NCBI RefSeq assembly: GCF_022867795.2
Contig: NZ_CP107006.1
Span: 6,138,001-6,202,000 of the forward strand
DNA from: Chitinophaga horti
Lineage (GTDB): Bacteria; Bacteroidota; Bacteroidia; Chitinophagales; Chitinophagaceae
DNA: 64,000 nucleotides
Reading direction: 5' to 3'
Shown: positions 8,596-17,593 of the stretch, in pieces
Position numbering within the stretch: position 1 is the stretch's first letter
How the letters are laid out: each line of letters starts with the position of its first letter
The notes under the pieces: generated by a model
What the model was told of the DNA's origin: nothing
What the model saw: the letters and a program-made list of their open reading frames with translations, nothing else
Databases searched by the model: none
Program-made: the position numbers and the translations under genes

Positions 8596-9825
8596 ATGCC
8601 AAAAACGCAAAGCGATGTTTTGTCTGCCAGCACCCTGGTGAAAGTGGCGGAAGAATTTGGTACCCCCGTGTACATCTATCATGCTGAGAAAATTAAAACC
8701 CAGTATACCAAGCTGAAACAGGCGTTCGCGAAGTCGGACACCCGCTTCTTCTATGCCTGTAAGGCACTTACCAACATCAACATCCTGCGCTATATGAACT
8801 CGCTGGGCTGCGGTCTGGACACAGTTTCTATCCAGGAAGTGGAATTGGGCCTGCGTGCGGGTTTTGATCCGAAGAATATCATTTTTACGCCTAACTGTGT
8901 GGACCTGCAGGAGATTATTGCAGCCAAGGAGCTGGGTGTAAACATCAATATCGATAATATTTCGATCCTGGAGCAATTCGGGAACACGTTCGGTGGCAGC
9001 TATCCAATCTGCATCCGCCTGAACCCGCACATCATGGCGGGCGGGAACTTCAAGATCTCTACCGGCCACGTGGACAGCAAATTCGGTATTTCCATTCACC
9101 AGATCCGCCACATCGAGCGCATCGTGAAATCGACCAAACTGAAAGTAACCGGTTTGCATATGCACACAGGTTCCGAGATCAAGGACGTGGATGTGTTTTT
9201 GCGTGGTGTGGAGATCATGTTTGAAATGACCGAACATTTTCCGGACCTGGAAAGCATTGACCTGGGCAGCGGCTTTAAAGTAGCTTACCAGCCTGGTGAT
9301 CCTGAAACAGACATCGACTTGCTGGGCGAAAAACTCACTGAGGCGTTCAATAAATTTTCTGCGAAATACAAACGTCCGCTGCAATTGTGGTTCGAACCAG
9401 GAAAGTACCTGGTAAGCCAGTGCGGTTACTTTGTAGTGAAAGCTAACGTGATCAAACAAACGACGGCAACTGTATTTGTTGGGGTGAACTCCGGTTTTAA
9501 CCACCTGATACGCCCGATGTTTTACGATAGCTTCCACCTGATCCGCAACATTTCCAACCCGCAGGGTACCGAACGCATTTATACCGTAGTGGGGAATATT
9601 TGCGAAACCGACACCTTCGGCTGGGATCGTAAGATTACCGAAGTGCGCGAAGGCGATTTCCTGGTGTTCTATAACGCCGGCGCCTATGGATTTGAAATGT
9701 CATCTAACTTCAACTCCCGCCTGAAACCGGCGGAAGTGATGATCAAAGATGGCAAACCGCACCTGATCCGCAAACGCGATACGATCGACGACCTGCTGAA
9801 AAACCAGGTAGAAATCGCTTTGTAA
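8596..9825 (+). CDS. lysA: Diaminopimelate decarboxylase
   Basis: PLP enzyme (fold type III) catalysing the last step of lysine synthesis, meso-diaminopimelate to L-lysine. Lys56 in YACKALTN would bind PLP. The glycine-rich phosphate site is seen as LGSGFKVAY, and the active-site motif CETDTFGWD is present with Cys and Asp in their usual places. The 409-residue length fits. Close relatives include carboxynorspermidine decarboxylase, but the overall pattern reads as LysA. The stop abuts the ATG of the next gene. Confidence 0.9.
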   Translation: MPKTQSDVLSASTLVKVAEEFGTPVYIYHAEKIKTQYTKLKQAFAKSDTRFFYACKALTNINILRYMNSLGCGLDTVSIQEVELGLRAGFDPKNIIFTPNCVDLQEIIAAKELGVNINIDNISILEQFGNTFGGSYPICIRLNPHIMAGGNFKISTGHVDSKFGISIHQIRHIERIVKSTKLKVTGLHMHTGSEIKDVDVFLRGVEIMFEMTEHFPDLESIDLGSGFKVAYQPGDPETDIDLLGEKLTEAFNKFSAKYKRPLQLWFEPGKYLVSQCGYFVVKANVIKQTTATVFVGVNSGFNHLIRPMFYDSFHLIRNISNPQGTERIYTVVGNICETDTFGWDRKITEVREGDFLVFYNAGAYGFEMSSNFNSRLKPAEVMIKDGKPHLIRKRDTIDDLLKNQVEIAL

Positions 9826-10467
9826 ATGGGCACACCGGAGCGGGTACACGAAGAACTGAGATCGCAGGGATATGCACTGGCAGACAGCTTTAGTTTTCGT
9901 GAGATGTTACAGCCGGTACGGGAAGGCTTTGGAGCGAACAATGCGTTCGTTCGTGCATTCAAGCTGATCACAATTTTATTCTTTTTGATAACAACTGCTT
10001 CAGTCGCCAGGTGCCTGGTACTGAAGCAGTTGTCGTTTTGGGCGGCAGTGGGTTACGTTGTCCTGGGCGTGTTACTCACTGCCGTACTTATTCCCTTACA
10101 CGAATGGATACACGGGCTGGCGTTTAAGTATTATGGTGCAAAGGATGTGCGCTATGGCGTCATCTGGCGCTACCTCGTTTTTTACGCCGTTGCTCATCTA
10201 CAGGTACTGGGGGCGCGGCAATATTACCGGATCGGACTGGCACCTTTCGTCGCAATTTCTTTAACCGGGTTGATGGTGATCCCCTGGTGTGCGCCTGCCT
10301 GGCAGTTGGCACTCATGGGAACTTTATGTTTTCATACTCTGTGTTGTGTAGGCGACTTCGGGTTATGTGCTTACTTCCTCAAACATGTTGATAGCGAGCC
10401 GCTTACGTTCGATGATGCCGTTGCGGGCAGGAGTTATATCTATTTGAAAAAAAGCGCGGAATCGTAA
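9826..10467 (+). CDS. DUF3267-type putative membrane zinc metalloprotease
   Basis: Multi-pass membrane protein of 213 residues with the zincin motif HEWIH at residues 92-96 at the end of a hydrophobic segment, as in the DUF3267 family of predicted membrane peptidases. Hydrophobic helices lie at about 46-62, 71-91, 140-165 and 165-185. Its ATG follows lysA's TAA with no spacer, which suggests translational coupling. A functional tie to lysine synthesis is unclear, and the substrate is unknown. Confidence 0.7.
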   Translation: MGTPERVHEELRSQGYALADSFSFREMLQPVREGFGANNAFVRAFKLITILFFLITTASVARCLVLKQLSFWAAVGYVVLGVLLTAVLIPLHEWIHGLAFKYYGAKDVRYGVIWRYLVFYAVAHLQVLGARQYYRIGLAPFVAISLTGLMVIPWCAPAWQLALMGTLCFHTLCCVGDFGLCAYFLKHVDSEPLTFDDAVAGRSYIYLKKSAES

Positions 10468-10482
10468 TTTTGTGTACCTTTG
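10443..10482 (+). promoter_or_regulatory. Promoter for the GAF protein gene
   Basis: TTTG at 10443-10446 and TAATTTTG at 10465-10472 are 18 bases apart and match the Bacteroidota -33/-7 pattern. A second -7 element, TACCTTTG, is at 10475-10482. The leader would be about 110 bases long. Confidence 0.55.
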
Positions 10483-10592
10483 TCCCCACACACTTCACTG
10501 TTTAACAGATCTGATTAGTTTTCCTACCGGCTGCTACTTGTAATGCTTTAGAGGGGTATTGAATAATACCTGGCATTTATTACATTTTTTAT

Positions 10593-12923
10593 ATGAAAAC
10601 GTTGACTGCACATCCCACGCTTTTCAAAGATGATCTGTTAGTTGATACGCAGGTTTCTTTCGGCCCATTCCTTCGGTTTCTGAAGGATAAGGTAGTTAGT
10701 TCCTCGGGTGCGACCGCCTCTTTCTATCAACTCATTATCGATAAGTTTGAGAGTAATCCCGCCCTGTCCGGACCGATCGACATTAAAGCCGAGTCCGAGA
10801 AATACAGGGACTATTTCGACCTGGTGATATCGACAGTGTTTCCCATTACCAATAACGAAAAGAAAGACATTTACGCGATCGGTATGCCGTACCGGTTTAT
10901 GCTGTTTCACTATAGCCAGATGTTTCATGACACCTTCTCCGTAAAGGGCGAAGAGCTAAGGGCCGTGCCGGCAGGCATGTCGCTGGACAAGGTGAAGAAA
11001 GACAAGCTGGTATGGCTTTACAAGCTGATACTGGAACGCCTGTACGATTTCCCTGTGAAGCAGGAAAATGAAATGGTGCATGCGATTGTAAACCCGGAAA
11101 CGGGCGTGAAGCGTTACGTGAAGGTATTTATCGACTCGCGTTTTGTAGATATTAAGGTGAAAGGCGAGCTGCCTGTATTCGACTGCGGCGAGGCCTGCAA
11201 AATGGCCATCAAACAACGCAGCATCAGCCGTCTGCAGGAACTGTTACCGCTGGAATTGTTCCAGCTGGAAGGTTTTGTCGTATGGTCAGTGCAAGACATT
11301 ACGGAGCAGGAAGTAATGGCCGGCATTAAAAATATGGTGCTGGACCTTCGCGCCGGTAATGAAGAAGAAAATTACCTTCAGCTGCAGGACTACCTGCAAT
11401 CGCTGCTCAGCATCAAGGACGTAAACGTAAATGTGATACCGTTCCTAAAGGTGAATAACAAATGGGTGGTAGAGGAATGCTCCTGCAATTCGAGCATCCT
11501 GATGGGCAATGCGCGCAACGAGTCGGAGCGACAGAGCCTGTATCTCCAGCTGCTGGAACATCTTACCCAAAATAAAGAACCGCTGGTACTGTCGAAAGTT
11601 ACCCGCGATGTGGCGCAGGTGTACGGGTTCATGAAATACTTGCCGTTGAATGGCATCAACAGTTATATACTGCTGCCTGTTCACCACGAAAACGATATGC
11701 TCGGCGTGCTGGAAATTTCTTCCGCTACACCAGAAGTATTGGATTATGACGTGATGATGCAACTAACGCCGGTGTATCCAAGCATTGCCTTGTTATTGCG
11801 CCGCTCGCGCCAGATCGCGAATGAGCGTATAGGGGAAGTGATCAAGGAGAAGTTTACAGCCCTGCAACCTGCGGTGGAATGGAAATTTACGGAGGCTGCC
11901 TGGGATTACCTGGCCAATGATGCCAAAGAGATCGGTAACATTCGTTTCGAAGGTGTACAGCCTTTATACGGCGCAATCGACATCCGTAATTCAAGCATCG
12001 AACGTGGTACGGCCATCCGCGAGGACTTGCGGGAACAACTGCAACTGATCGCACAGACGTTCGTTGACATTAACGGACAAATAAAACTGCCTTTGCTCGA
12101 GGAGTTGCAGTATAAAAATAATGTGCTGCTCAACAGCATCGGCGATACCTTGTTCGCTGAAGATGAAGTGCGCATCAACGACTTCCTGGACCAGGAGATT
12201 GCACCTACATTGCAGCACCTGTACGAGGGCTATCCGACTCTAAAAGAGGTGCTGGAGAGTTATTTTAGCAAAGTCGACAAAGAAAGCGGTCACGTTTTTC
12301 ACCATCGCCGGGAGTACGAAGATAGCCTGGGACAGATCAATACTGTCGTTAATGCTTACCTCGAAAACGAGCGCGAGGCGGTACAGGAATCCTTCCCATG
12401 TTACTTCGAAAAATATCGTACGGACGGCGTGGAATACAATATTTATATCGGACAATCTATTGCGCCGGATAAAAAATTCGACTTGTTGTACCTGCGCAAC
12501 CTGCGCCTGTGGCAGCTTACATCGATGGCGGCCATTGCGCGCGAAACGCATAAATTATCGCCGACGTTAAAGGTGCCGTTGCAGACGACACAGCTCATTC
12601 TCGTACACAGTAACCCGATCGAGATCAGCTTCCGAAAGGACGAGCGCCGGTTTGATGTGGAAGGTGCCTACAATATCCGTTACGAGATCATGAAGAAGCG
12701 TATTGACAAAGTACGCATTCGCGAAACGAAACAAAGGCTTACGCAGCCGGGTACTATCGCTCTAGTGTATTCCTACGCGAGAGAGGCGGATGAATATCGT
12801 AAGTACATCGAATTCCTTCAAAATAAAAACATACTGAAACCTGGTATTGAAATGCTGGAACTGGAAGAACTGCAGGGCATCAGTGGTTTGAAAGCGATGA
12901 GGGTAGAAATTAATTTTGAGTAA
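10593..12923 (+). CDS. Large cytoplasmic GAF domain protein of unknown role
   Basis: A 776-residue soluble protein without signal peptide or membrane segment. The part from about residue 240 to 410 reads like a GAF sensor domain (VLDLRAGNEEENYLQLQDY, then MKYLPLNGINSYILLPVHHE and MLGVLEISSATPEVLDYDV). The N-terminal 230 residues and C-terminal 360 residues match no fold I can name. Proteins of this length and order are widespread in Chitinophagaceae. No output domain (kinase, cyclase, HTH) is visible. It is monocistronic, between its own promoter and a bidirectional terminator. GAF assignment is moderately sure; function is unknown. Confidence 0.65.
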   Translation: MKTLTAHPTLFKDDLLVDTQVSFGPFLRFLKDKVVSSSGATASFYQLIIDKFESNPALSGPIDIKAESEKYRDYFDLVISTVFPITNNEKKDIYAIGMPYRFMLFHYSQMFHDTFSVKGEELRAVPAGMSLDKVKKDKLVWLYKLILERLYDFPVKQENEMVHAIVNPETGVKRYVKVFIDSRFVDIKVKGELPVFDCGEACKMAIKQRSISRLQELLPLELFQLEGFVVWSVQDITEQEVMAGIKNMVLDLRAGNEEENYLQLQDYLQSLLSIKDVNVNVIPFLKVNNKWVVEECSCNSSILMGNARNESERQSLYLQLLEHLTQNKEPLVLSKVTRDVAQVYGFMKYLPLNGINSYILLPVHHENDMLGVLEISSATPEVLDYDVMMQLTPVYPSIALLLRRSRQIANERIGEVIKEKFTALQPAVEWKFTEAAWDYLANDAKEIGNIRFEGVQPLYGAIDIRNSSIERGTAIREDLREQLQLIAQTFVDINGQIKLPLLEELQYKNNVLLNSIGDTLFAEDEVRINDFLDQEIAPTLQHLYEGYPTLKEVLESYFSKVDKESGHVFHHRREYEDSLGQINTVVNAYLENEREAVQESFPCYFEKYRTDGVEYNIYIGQSIAPDKKFDLLYLRNLRLWQLTSMAAIARETHKLSPTLKVPLQTTQLILVHSNPIEISFRKDERRFDVEGAYNIRYEIMKKRIDKVRIRETKQRLTQPGTIALVYSYAREADEYRKYIEFLQNKNILKPGIEMLELEELQGISGLKAMRVEINFE

Positions 12924-12937
12924 GTAGAGAATAAAAT

Positions 12938-12976
12938 AAAAATCCCCTGGCGTGTAATGTGCCAGGGGATTTTTTT
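12938..12976. terminator. Bidirectional terminator
   Basis: AAAAATCCCCTGGC pairs with GCCAGGGGATTTTT around a 9-base loop. It serves the GAF gene on the plus strand and the phosphoesterase gene on the minus strand. Confidence 0.9.
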
Positions 12977-12995
12977 ATGCACATACGTTGACCTG

Positions 12996-15900
12996 TTAAA
13001 ACTTAAATCCGAGCGAGAAGTAAGGCAGCAAGCCTTCTTTGGAGTGCGCCAGTTCTGCCGTAATAATGAACATATTAATCGGTGAGAGATAGAAGCCACC
13101 GCCGTAGCCATCGTGCCAGGAGCTTGACTTTTCATCGGGCACCCATACCCGGCCTACGTCGTTGAAGCCGATGAGGCCGACCGTGGCGGGCAGCACCCGC
13201 GTGCTGAACTGGAACAACTTTAACCTGAACTCCGTATTGTTATACGCCATCGTACGACCGGCAAAACGGTTATTGCGGAAGCCCCGCAGGTTGCTGTTGC
13301 TACCCAGCGATAGCGCCTGGAAGTATTCATAACTTCCCCAGGTGTGGCCGGCACCGAATCTTGTTACGACTACGAAGTTCGCCGGTTCGCGGAAGGACAG
13401 GTACAAGCTCAGGTCCGACTTCAGCTGCGAATAATTACGGCTGAAGTCATTGAGTCCGACGTTGCCTGTAAGCGTCGTGGTCCAGTGAATGCCGCGCGAT
13501 GGGATCAACGTATTGTTACGTGTGTCTATCTCCAGCCGCAACTTGCCGCCCGCGTGGTATTTATGCTGGTTAATGCTGAACGAATCAAGTTTGTTATCAT
13601 CGAAGTTGTTGATGTAACGATCGTCATTGTCCTGCCTGTCGAATGAATATACATTTACGGTCGGGCCATATGCGACGTTGATTTTGTTGCCAAGTTTGGT
13701 GCTCAGCAACACATCGGCGGTGTAGTAATTAAAGCGCGTACGGTAGTATTGAATCGGCTTTTCCGTTACCTCTTTATCGAACTTTGTATCGTTACCCAGC
13801 CCGAAGAAGTTGATCGTATTATGTGGTGCGCGTGCGCGGCCATCCACCAGCAGGTCGGTGCGGCCAATTACATCGGTGAAATGCCCGTTGTAATGGAAGT
13901 TATAAGCCTGCGTAGCGATGGCATGGCTGAAAGTGAGCGTTTGCTTCGACTTGAACGGCAGTTTGCGAAATCCGTGATTTGTGTATTGCACACCAGCGCC
14001 GAGTGATATACCATCATCGAGGTTGTAGGCGGCGAAAACTAAGGGCACCACTTTATCATACAAAAATGCTTTACGGTTGTATTCAATAATTGCCGGGTCC
14101 GACGACAAGCGCAGGCGTGCGTTGCGATGCGCCATGTTGAACGAGTCGCTGCCATTATTAAGGTCGTAAATCTGTACGCGTTTACCGAAGTGGCCGTTAG
14201 TACTGTCGATATACGTATCAGCATCTTTACCACCGATCATACGGATGCGGATGGGGGAGCGGTGGTCTCCATATAATTCGAACCGGTCTTTACCACCGAG
14301 GCTGAACAGTCGTATTTCTTTGGTCACCTTGGGGTCGAAGGTGCGTTTATAAAGCGTCTGCTCCACATCACCGCTTTTGGCAATCTTCGAAACCTTCACC
14401 TTCACCTTGCCGTCATCCAGCCTTTCCACCTGGAACAGTTCATGCTTTTCGCTGCCTGTCACATCAACACCTTTCGAAATAAAGCGATAATGCTTCAGCG
14501 CCTGTTCCTCAAGGATGGCTCTGCGGGCTTTCAGCACGTCGTACGTGCGCGCGGTAGCCGGCAGGTGTTCAATACTGTCCGGAAAATAGCCGACTGCGTT
14601 TTTCAATACCTCGTCGTTCATGGTGGCCACAAACTTTTGTGTTTGTTTGTGCCAGTCGCTTTCATCTAGTTCGTTCAGGAACGAGCGATCGAAGTAACGC
14701 GGATTGAAGTTGAAGCCCTGGATGTAGGGGATTTTTTCGCGGAAGCCCTGTACGAATGGCAGCAGGAAGCGCCAGCTCAACATACGTGTGATGACGCCCT
14801 CGTTTACATAAAATGCCTGGTCGCGGTCGCGCGGTACTGGATAAAAACTATACCGCCCTTTTTTCTCTTTCGCCATTCCCCAGCGCCACTGGTCGTCGTG
14901 ACGGTCCCAGTCGGCCATGAGCATATCCAGTAGCCTGGCTTGCAGCGCGGCGTGCTGGTCAACCTCGTTATCGTTGTCACCGTGCAGCTTTTCGAGCATC
15001 TTCTCGGTGTTGTAAGTCTTTTTCTCGCTGCCGGGTTCGCGCTCCTCGAACAGGTATACCTGGTCGCCGAAGTCGTTGCGGTAAATGCCAAGCGAAGTGT
15101 CTTTCGGCAGATATACCAGTTTTGGATTGGCATGTGGAATGCCCGCGGCGGTGGCCAGTGGAGCCACGACGAGCGGCGCATAAGGATTGGCGCCGGATAT
15201 CTGGTCCTGCACAAGATCTACTGCAAACGTTTCGCGTAAAGGCACTGGTACGGCAACGATCGGGTTTTTACGAAGGGAGCGTAATACCCATTCATTGCCG
15301 GCACTATCTTCCAGCCGCAGCGAGCTGGTTTGTTTACCGCCGCCACGTTGTAATATTTTCAATCCGCCTTTTTCACGTTGCAGGTCCATCACCGGGAAAC
15401 TCATTGGCTGCGCCCATTCCGCGCGATAGTTGTCGCCTAACAGTTTGCGATGGATAACCCCGGCCTTGTTGTATGCAGGATCTATGGCAACCACCACCGT
15501 ATCACCTATCTTTTTACCAGATACCGGCGCGGTTTGCTGCAGCTTTTGGGACGTCAGTTTCATGACCGTGGTGGTAAATAGCGGCGTGGCAGATTCGTCA
15601 TTATAAAAATTCACACGCAGCGTGCTATCCGCCAGCATTTCCAGCACAGTGTAACCATTTTCGCAGGTGGCAAATTCCGAACCTTTGCCTTTTCGTACAC
15701 GGTTATCTTTCGCACCGGCACCGCTTACGATGTACGGGAAACGTTTGTCCCGGATAAACTGCAGCGTGTGATCATGCCCGGAAACGAATACGGTAGGCTG
15801 GTCGGCCGGTATTGCTGCCTCCACGCTTTTGATCATGCGCTGGTATTGCGGATGCGGAATATCTTCCGGCGTGCCGAATACGCCACGGGTAATAGGGTAG

Positions 15901-16649
15901 ATGGAACCGATGACAGGTAGCGGAATGTACAGCGAGCGATTCAGGTCTGTAAAAGGGAAGATGTGTTGTTTTAAGGTGTAGTAACCGCCGTGAGGGCCGT
16001 AACTGCGGAACGGATGATGCGTAGCGAATACCACCAGTTTACCCGGATTACGAAGGATGAGGTCCGTAATGGCCGTTGTCACTTCGTCCTCATTCTTACA
16101 ATCGCAGGACGAAGTGAGCCCTGGTTTTTCATATTGATGCAGCCACCATTCGCTATCCATCATAATGAGCAGGATGCTGTTGCCGATTGGCACGCCTACC
16201 GGTCCGGGGCACCCATCTTTGGGAAAGAATTGCACATTAGGGAGGTACTGCGAATCGATGTACCGTTGCTGGTTACGTACTGTTTCCCAGCCACCGGGAC
16301 CTTGTTTTTTCCAGTCGTGGTTGCCCGGAATAATATACCCGTTGGCGGTAGTTCCTCTTACCAGGCCGATCTGGTAATCGATGATTGCCTTTGCGGCCGG
16401 GTAAGTTTTCGCGGCTTCGGACGGTAATCCCTTCGGATAGATGTTGTCTCCCAGGAAAAGTATGGTATTGTTTCCTTTGTTCAGGTCGATGCGTTGCCTT
16501 ACCGCATCGATCACCGCATTTTTGCCCTGGTGCAGTTCGCCCGCATCGCCGATGAGGATGATGCGTTGCAATACATCCTGGGCTTTTACGGCCTGCTGCG
16601 TCATTATTGCGATGGCAACGAGTGCCGCCAATCTTCTGAAAGCTTGCAT
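12996..16649 (-). CDS. Calcineurin-like phosphoesterase fused to an Omp85/BamA-like barrel
   Basis: A 1217-residue exported protein with a signal peptide at residues 1-23. The metallophosphoesterase domain (about 28-350) shows metal-binding blocks IGDAGE, FLGDNIYPKG, PGNHDW and VSGHDHTLQF. A middle part of some 450 residues contains LLDMLMADWDRHDDQWRWG and YPVPRDRDQAF, a pattern seen in this family. The last 370 residues are aromatic-rich alternating strands typical of a BamA/surface-antigen barrel and the chain ends in FKF, a barrel-type C-terminal Phe. So the enzyme is probably tethered to the outer membrane. Its natural substrate is unknown. Its start lies 1 base after the stop of the preceding propeller gene. 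Confidence 0.85.
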   Translation of the reverse strand: MQAFRRLAALVAIAIMTQQAVKAQDVLQRIILIGDAGELHQGKNAVIDAVRQRIDLNKGNNTILFLGDNIYPKGLPSEAAKTYPAAKAIIDYQIGLVRGTTANGYIIPGNHDWKKQGPGGWETVRNQQRYIDSQYLPNVQFFPKDGCPGPVGVPIGNSILLIMMDSEWWLHQYEKPGLTSSCDCKNEDEVTTAITDLILRNPGKLVVFATHHPFRSYGPHGGYYTLKQHIFPFTDLNRSLYIPLPVIGSIYPITRGVFGTPEDIPHPQYQRMIKSVEAAIPADQPTVFVSGHDHTLQFIRDKRFPYIVSGAGAKDNRVRKGKGSEFATCENGYTVLEMLADSTLRVNFYNDESATPLFTTTVMKLTSQKLQQTAPVSGKKIGDTVVVAIDPAYNKAGVIHRKLLGDNYRAEWAQPMSFPVMDLQREKGGLKILQRGGGKQTSSLRLEDSAGNEWVLRSLRKNPIVAVPVPLRETFAVDLVQDQISGANPYAPLVVAPLATAAGIPHANPKLVYLPKDTSLGIYRNDFGDQVYLFEEREPGSEKKTYNTEKMLEKLHGDNDNEVDQHAALQARLLDMLMADWDRHDDQWRWGMAKEKKGRYSFYPVPRDRDQAFYVNEGVITRMLSWRFLLPFVQGFREKIPYIQGFNFNPRYFDRSFLNELDESDWHKQTQKFVATMNDEVLKNAVGYFPDSIEHLPATARTYDVLKARRAILEEQALKHYRFISKGVDVTGSEKHELFQVERLDDGKVKVKVSKIAKSGDVEQTLYKRTFDPKVTKEIRLFSLGGKDRFELYGDHRSPIRIRMIGGKDADTYIDSTNGHFGKRVQIYDLNNGSDSFNMAHRNARLRLSSDPAIIEYNRKAFLYDKVVPLVFAAYNLDDGISLGAGVQYTNHGFRKLPFKSKQTLTFSHAIATQAYNFHYNGHFTDVIGRTDLLVDGRARAPHNTINFFGLGNDTKFDKEVTEKPIQYYRTRFNYYTADVLLSTKLGNKINVAYGPTVNVYSFDRQDNDDRYINNFDDNKLDSFSINQHKYHAGGKLRLEIDTRNNTLIPSRGIHWTTTLTGNVGLNDFSRNYSQLKSDLSLYLSFREPANFVVVTRFGAGHTWGSYEYFQALSLGSNSNLRGFRNNRFAGRTMAYNNTEFRLKLFQFSTRVLPATVGLIGFNDVGRVWVPDEKSSSWHDGYGGGFYLSPINMFIITAELAHSKEGLLPYFSLGFKF

Positions 16650-16650
16650 A

Positions 16651-17511
16651 TTACCTGCTTGGTTGATAAGTGAATTTCAGGATGTTGGCCGTGCCTTCTC
16701 CTGCTTCGTTTGATATATACATGTCGCCGTTAGGTGCAAACGTAATCCCTTCCGGCTGCCTGAAGCGTTTATGCGGCAAGTCGAACACCTCTTCCACGCC
16801 ACCTTTGAGGCTGGTGATGACGAGCAGGTGGTTTACCGACGAAACGATGTAAAGCCGCTTCTGTAAGGGGTGAATTGCTGCTGCAGAAGGCTGAAAGGCT
16901 TTTAGTTTGTCTTTCTTTTCCTTTACCCGCTTCGATATCTCTTCGACATTTATCTGGAAATAAGGTTCATTATCGAATGTTTTTGTGTTGATATCGAACC
17001 GGTAAGCGCTGGTGCGGCCCATCTTTTTATCGACCTCACAGCTTTTACAGATGATGATCACGCCCTTGGCCGCCTTGTCGTAGTATGCCGTTTCAAACTC
17101 GCGTTTCCCTTTTACCGGCGCCTCGTACGAAAGCGATGAAACGCTGTCAGTAAACATATTCTCGACCCAGTAAAGCATACCATTACTCTTCAGCACCAGG
17201 TAGTCCTCCCCGGTGAAGGCGAGGTCTTCGTAGTCTGTATTCTTGCCGAACTTCCAGTTCTCATAAGGCTCGTCTACGGTAACGTCCATCTTGAAGATGC
17301 GCCCTTCTTCATCGTTGATGGCCATAAACATGCCGTCCCGTTCATGATGGATAATTCCGGAAATCTCTTGCATAGATTCTCGGACATGTAGCTTTTGCGG
17401 AGTGTTAAGATCGTACCCTGCAGGAGAGGCGTATTTGCTGCCCTGGCCGTCGGTGAGGCCATTGCAGGAGAGTAATGCAAGCAGCAAAGCAAAGCATGGA
17501 TACAGTTTCAT
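16651..17511 (-). CDS. SdiA-regulated-type beta-propeller lipoprotein
   Basis: Secreted propeller protein of the SdiA-regulated (YjiK-like) family. The start at 17511 gives a lipoprotein signal (MKLYPCFALLLALLSCNG) with a lipobox-like LLSC, so the mature protein would start with acylated Cys; an upstream start 18 codons earlier would bury the signal. Blocks such as ISGIIHHERDGMFMAINDEEG, YEDLAFTGEDYLVL and FRQPEGITFAPNGDMYISNE are typical blade repeats. It is the first gene of a two-gene operon with the phosphoesterase/barrel protein, which suggests partnership at the cell surface. Ligand or activity unknown. Confidence 0.8.
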   Translation of the reverse strand: MKLYPCFALLLALLSCNGLTDGQGSKYASPAGYDLNTPQKLHVRESMQEISGIIHHERDGMFMAINDEEGRIFKMDVTVDEPYENWKFGKNTDYEDLAFTGEDYLVLKSNGMLYWVENMFTDSVSSLSYEAPVKGKREFETAYYDKAAKGVIIICKSCEVDKKMGRTSAYRFDINTKTFDNEPYFQINVEEISKRVKEKKDKLKAFQPSAAAIHPLQKRLYIVSSVNHLLVITSLKGGVEEVFDLPHKRFRQPEGITFAPNGDMYISNEAGEGTANILKFTYQPSR

Positions 17512-17593
17512 ACTCAATGTTTGAGTCGTAAAATTAACGCAAAAAATGCTGTAAATTGCTCTCATTCAAGTGCTGCTTTTAACTCTTAATCAT

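Noticed and set aside
8581..9537. 318-codon frame antisense to lysA
   Set aside because: Completely antisense to lysA, which has all catalytic motifs; no independent start signal or family.
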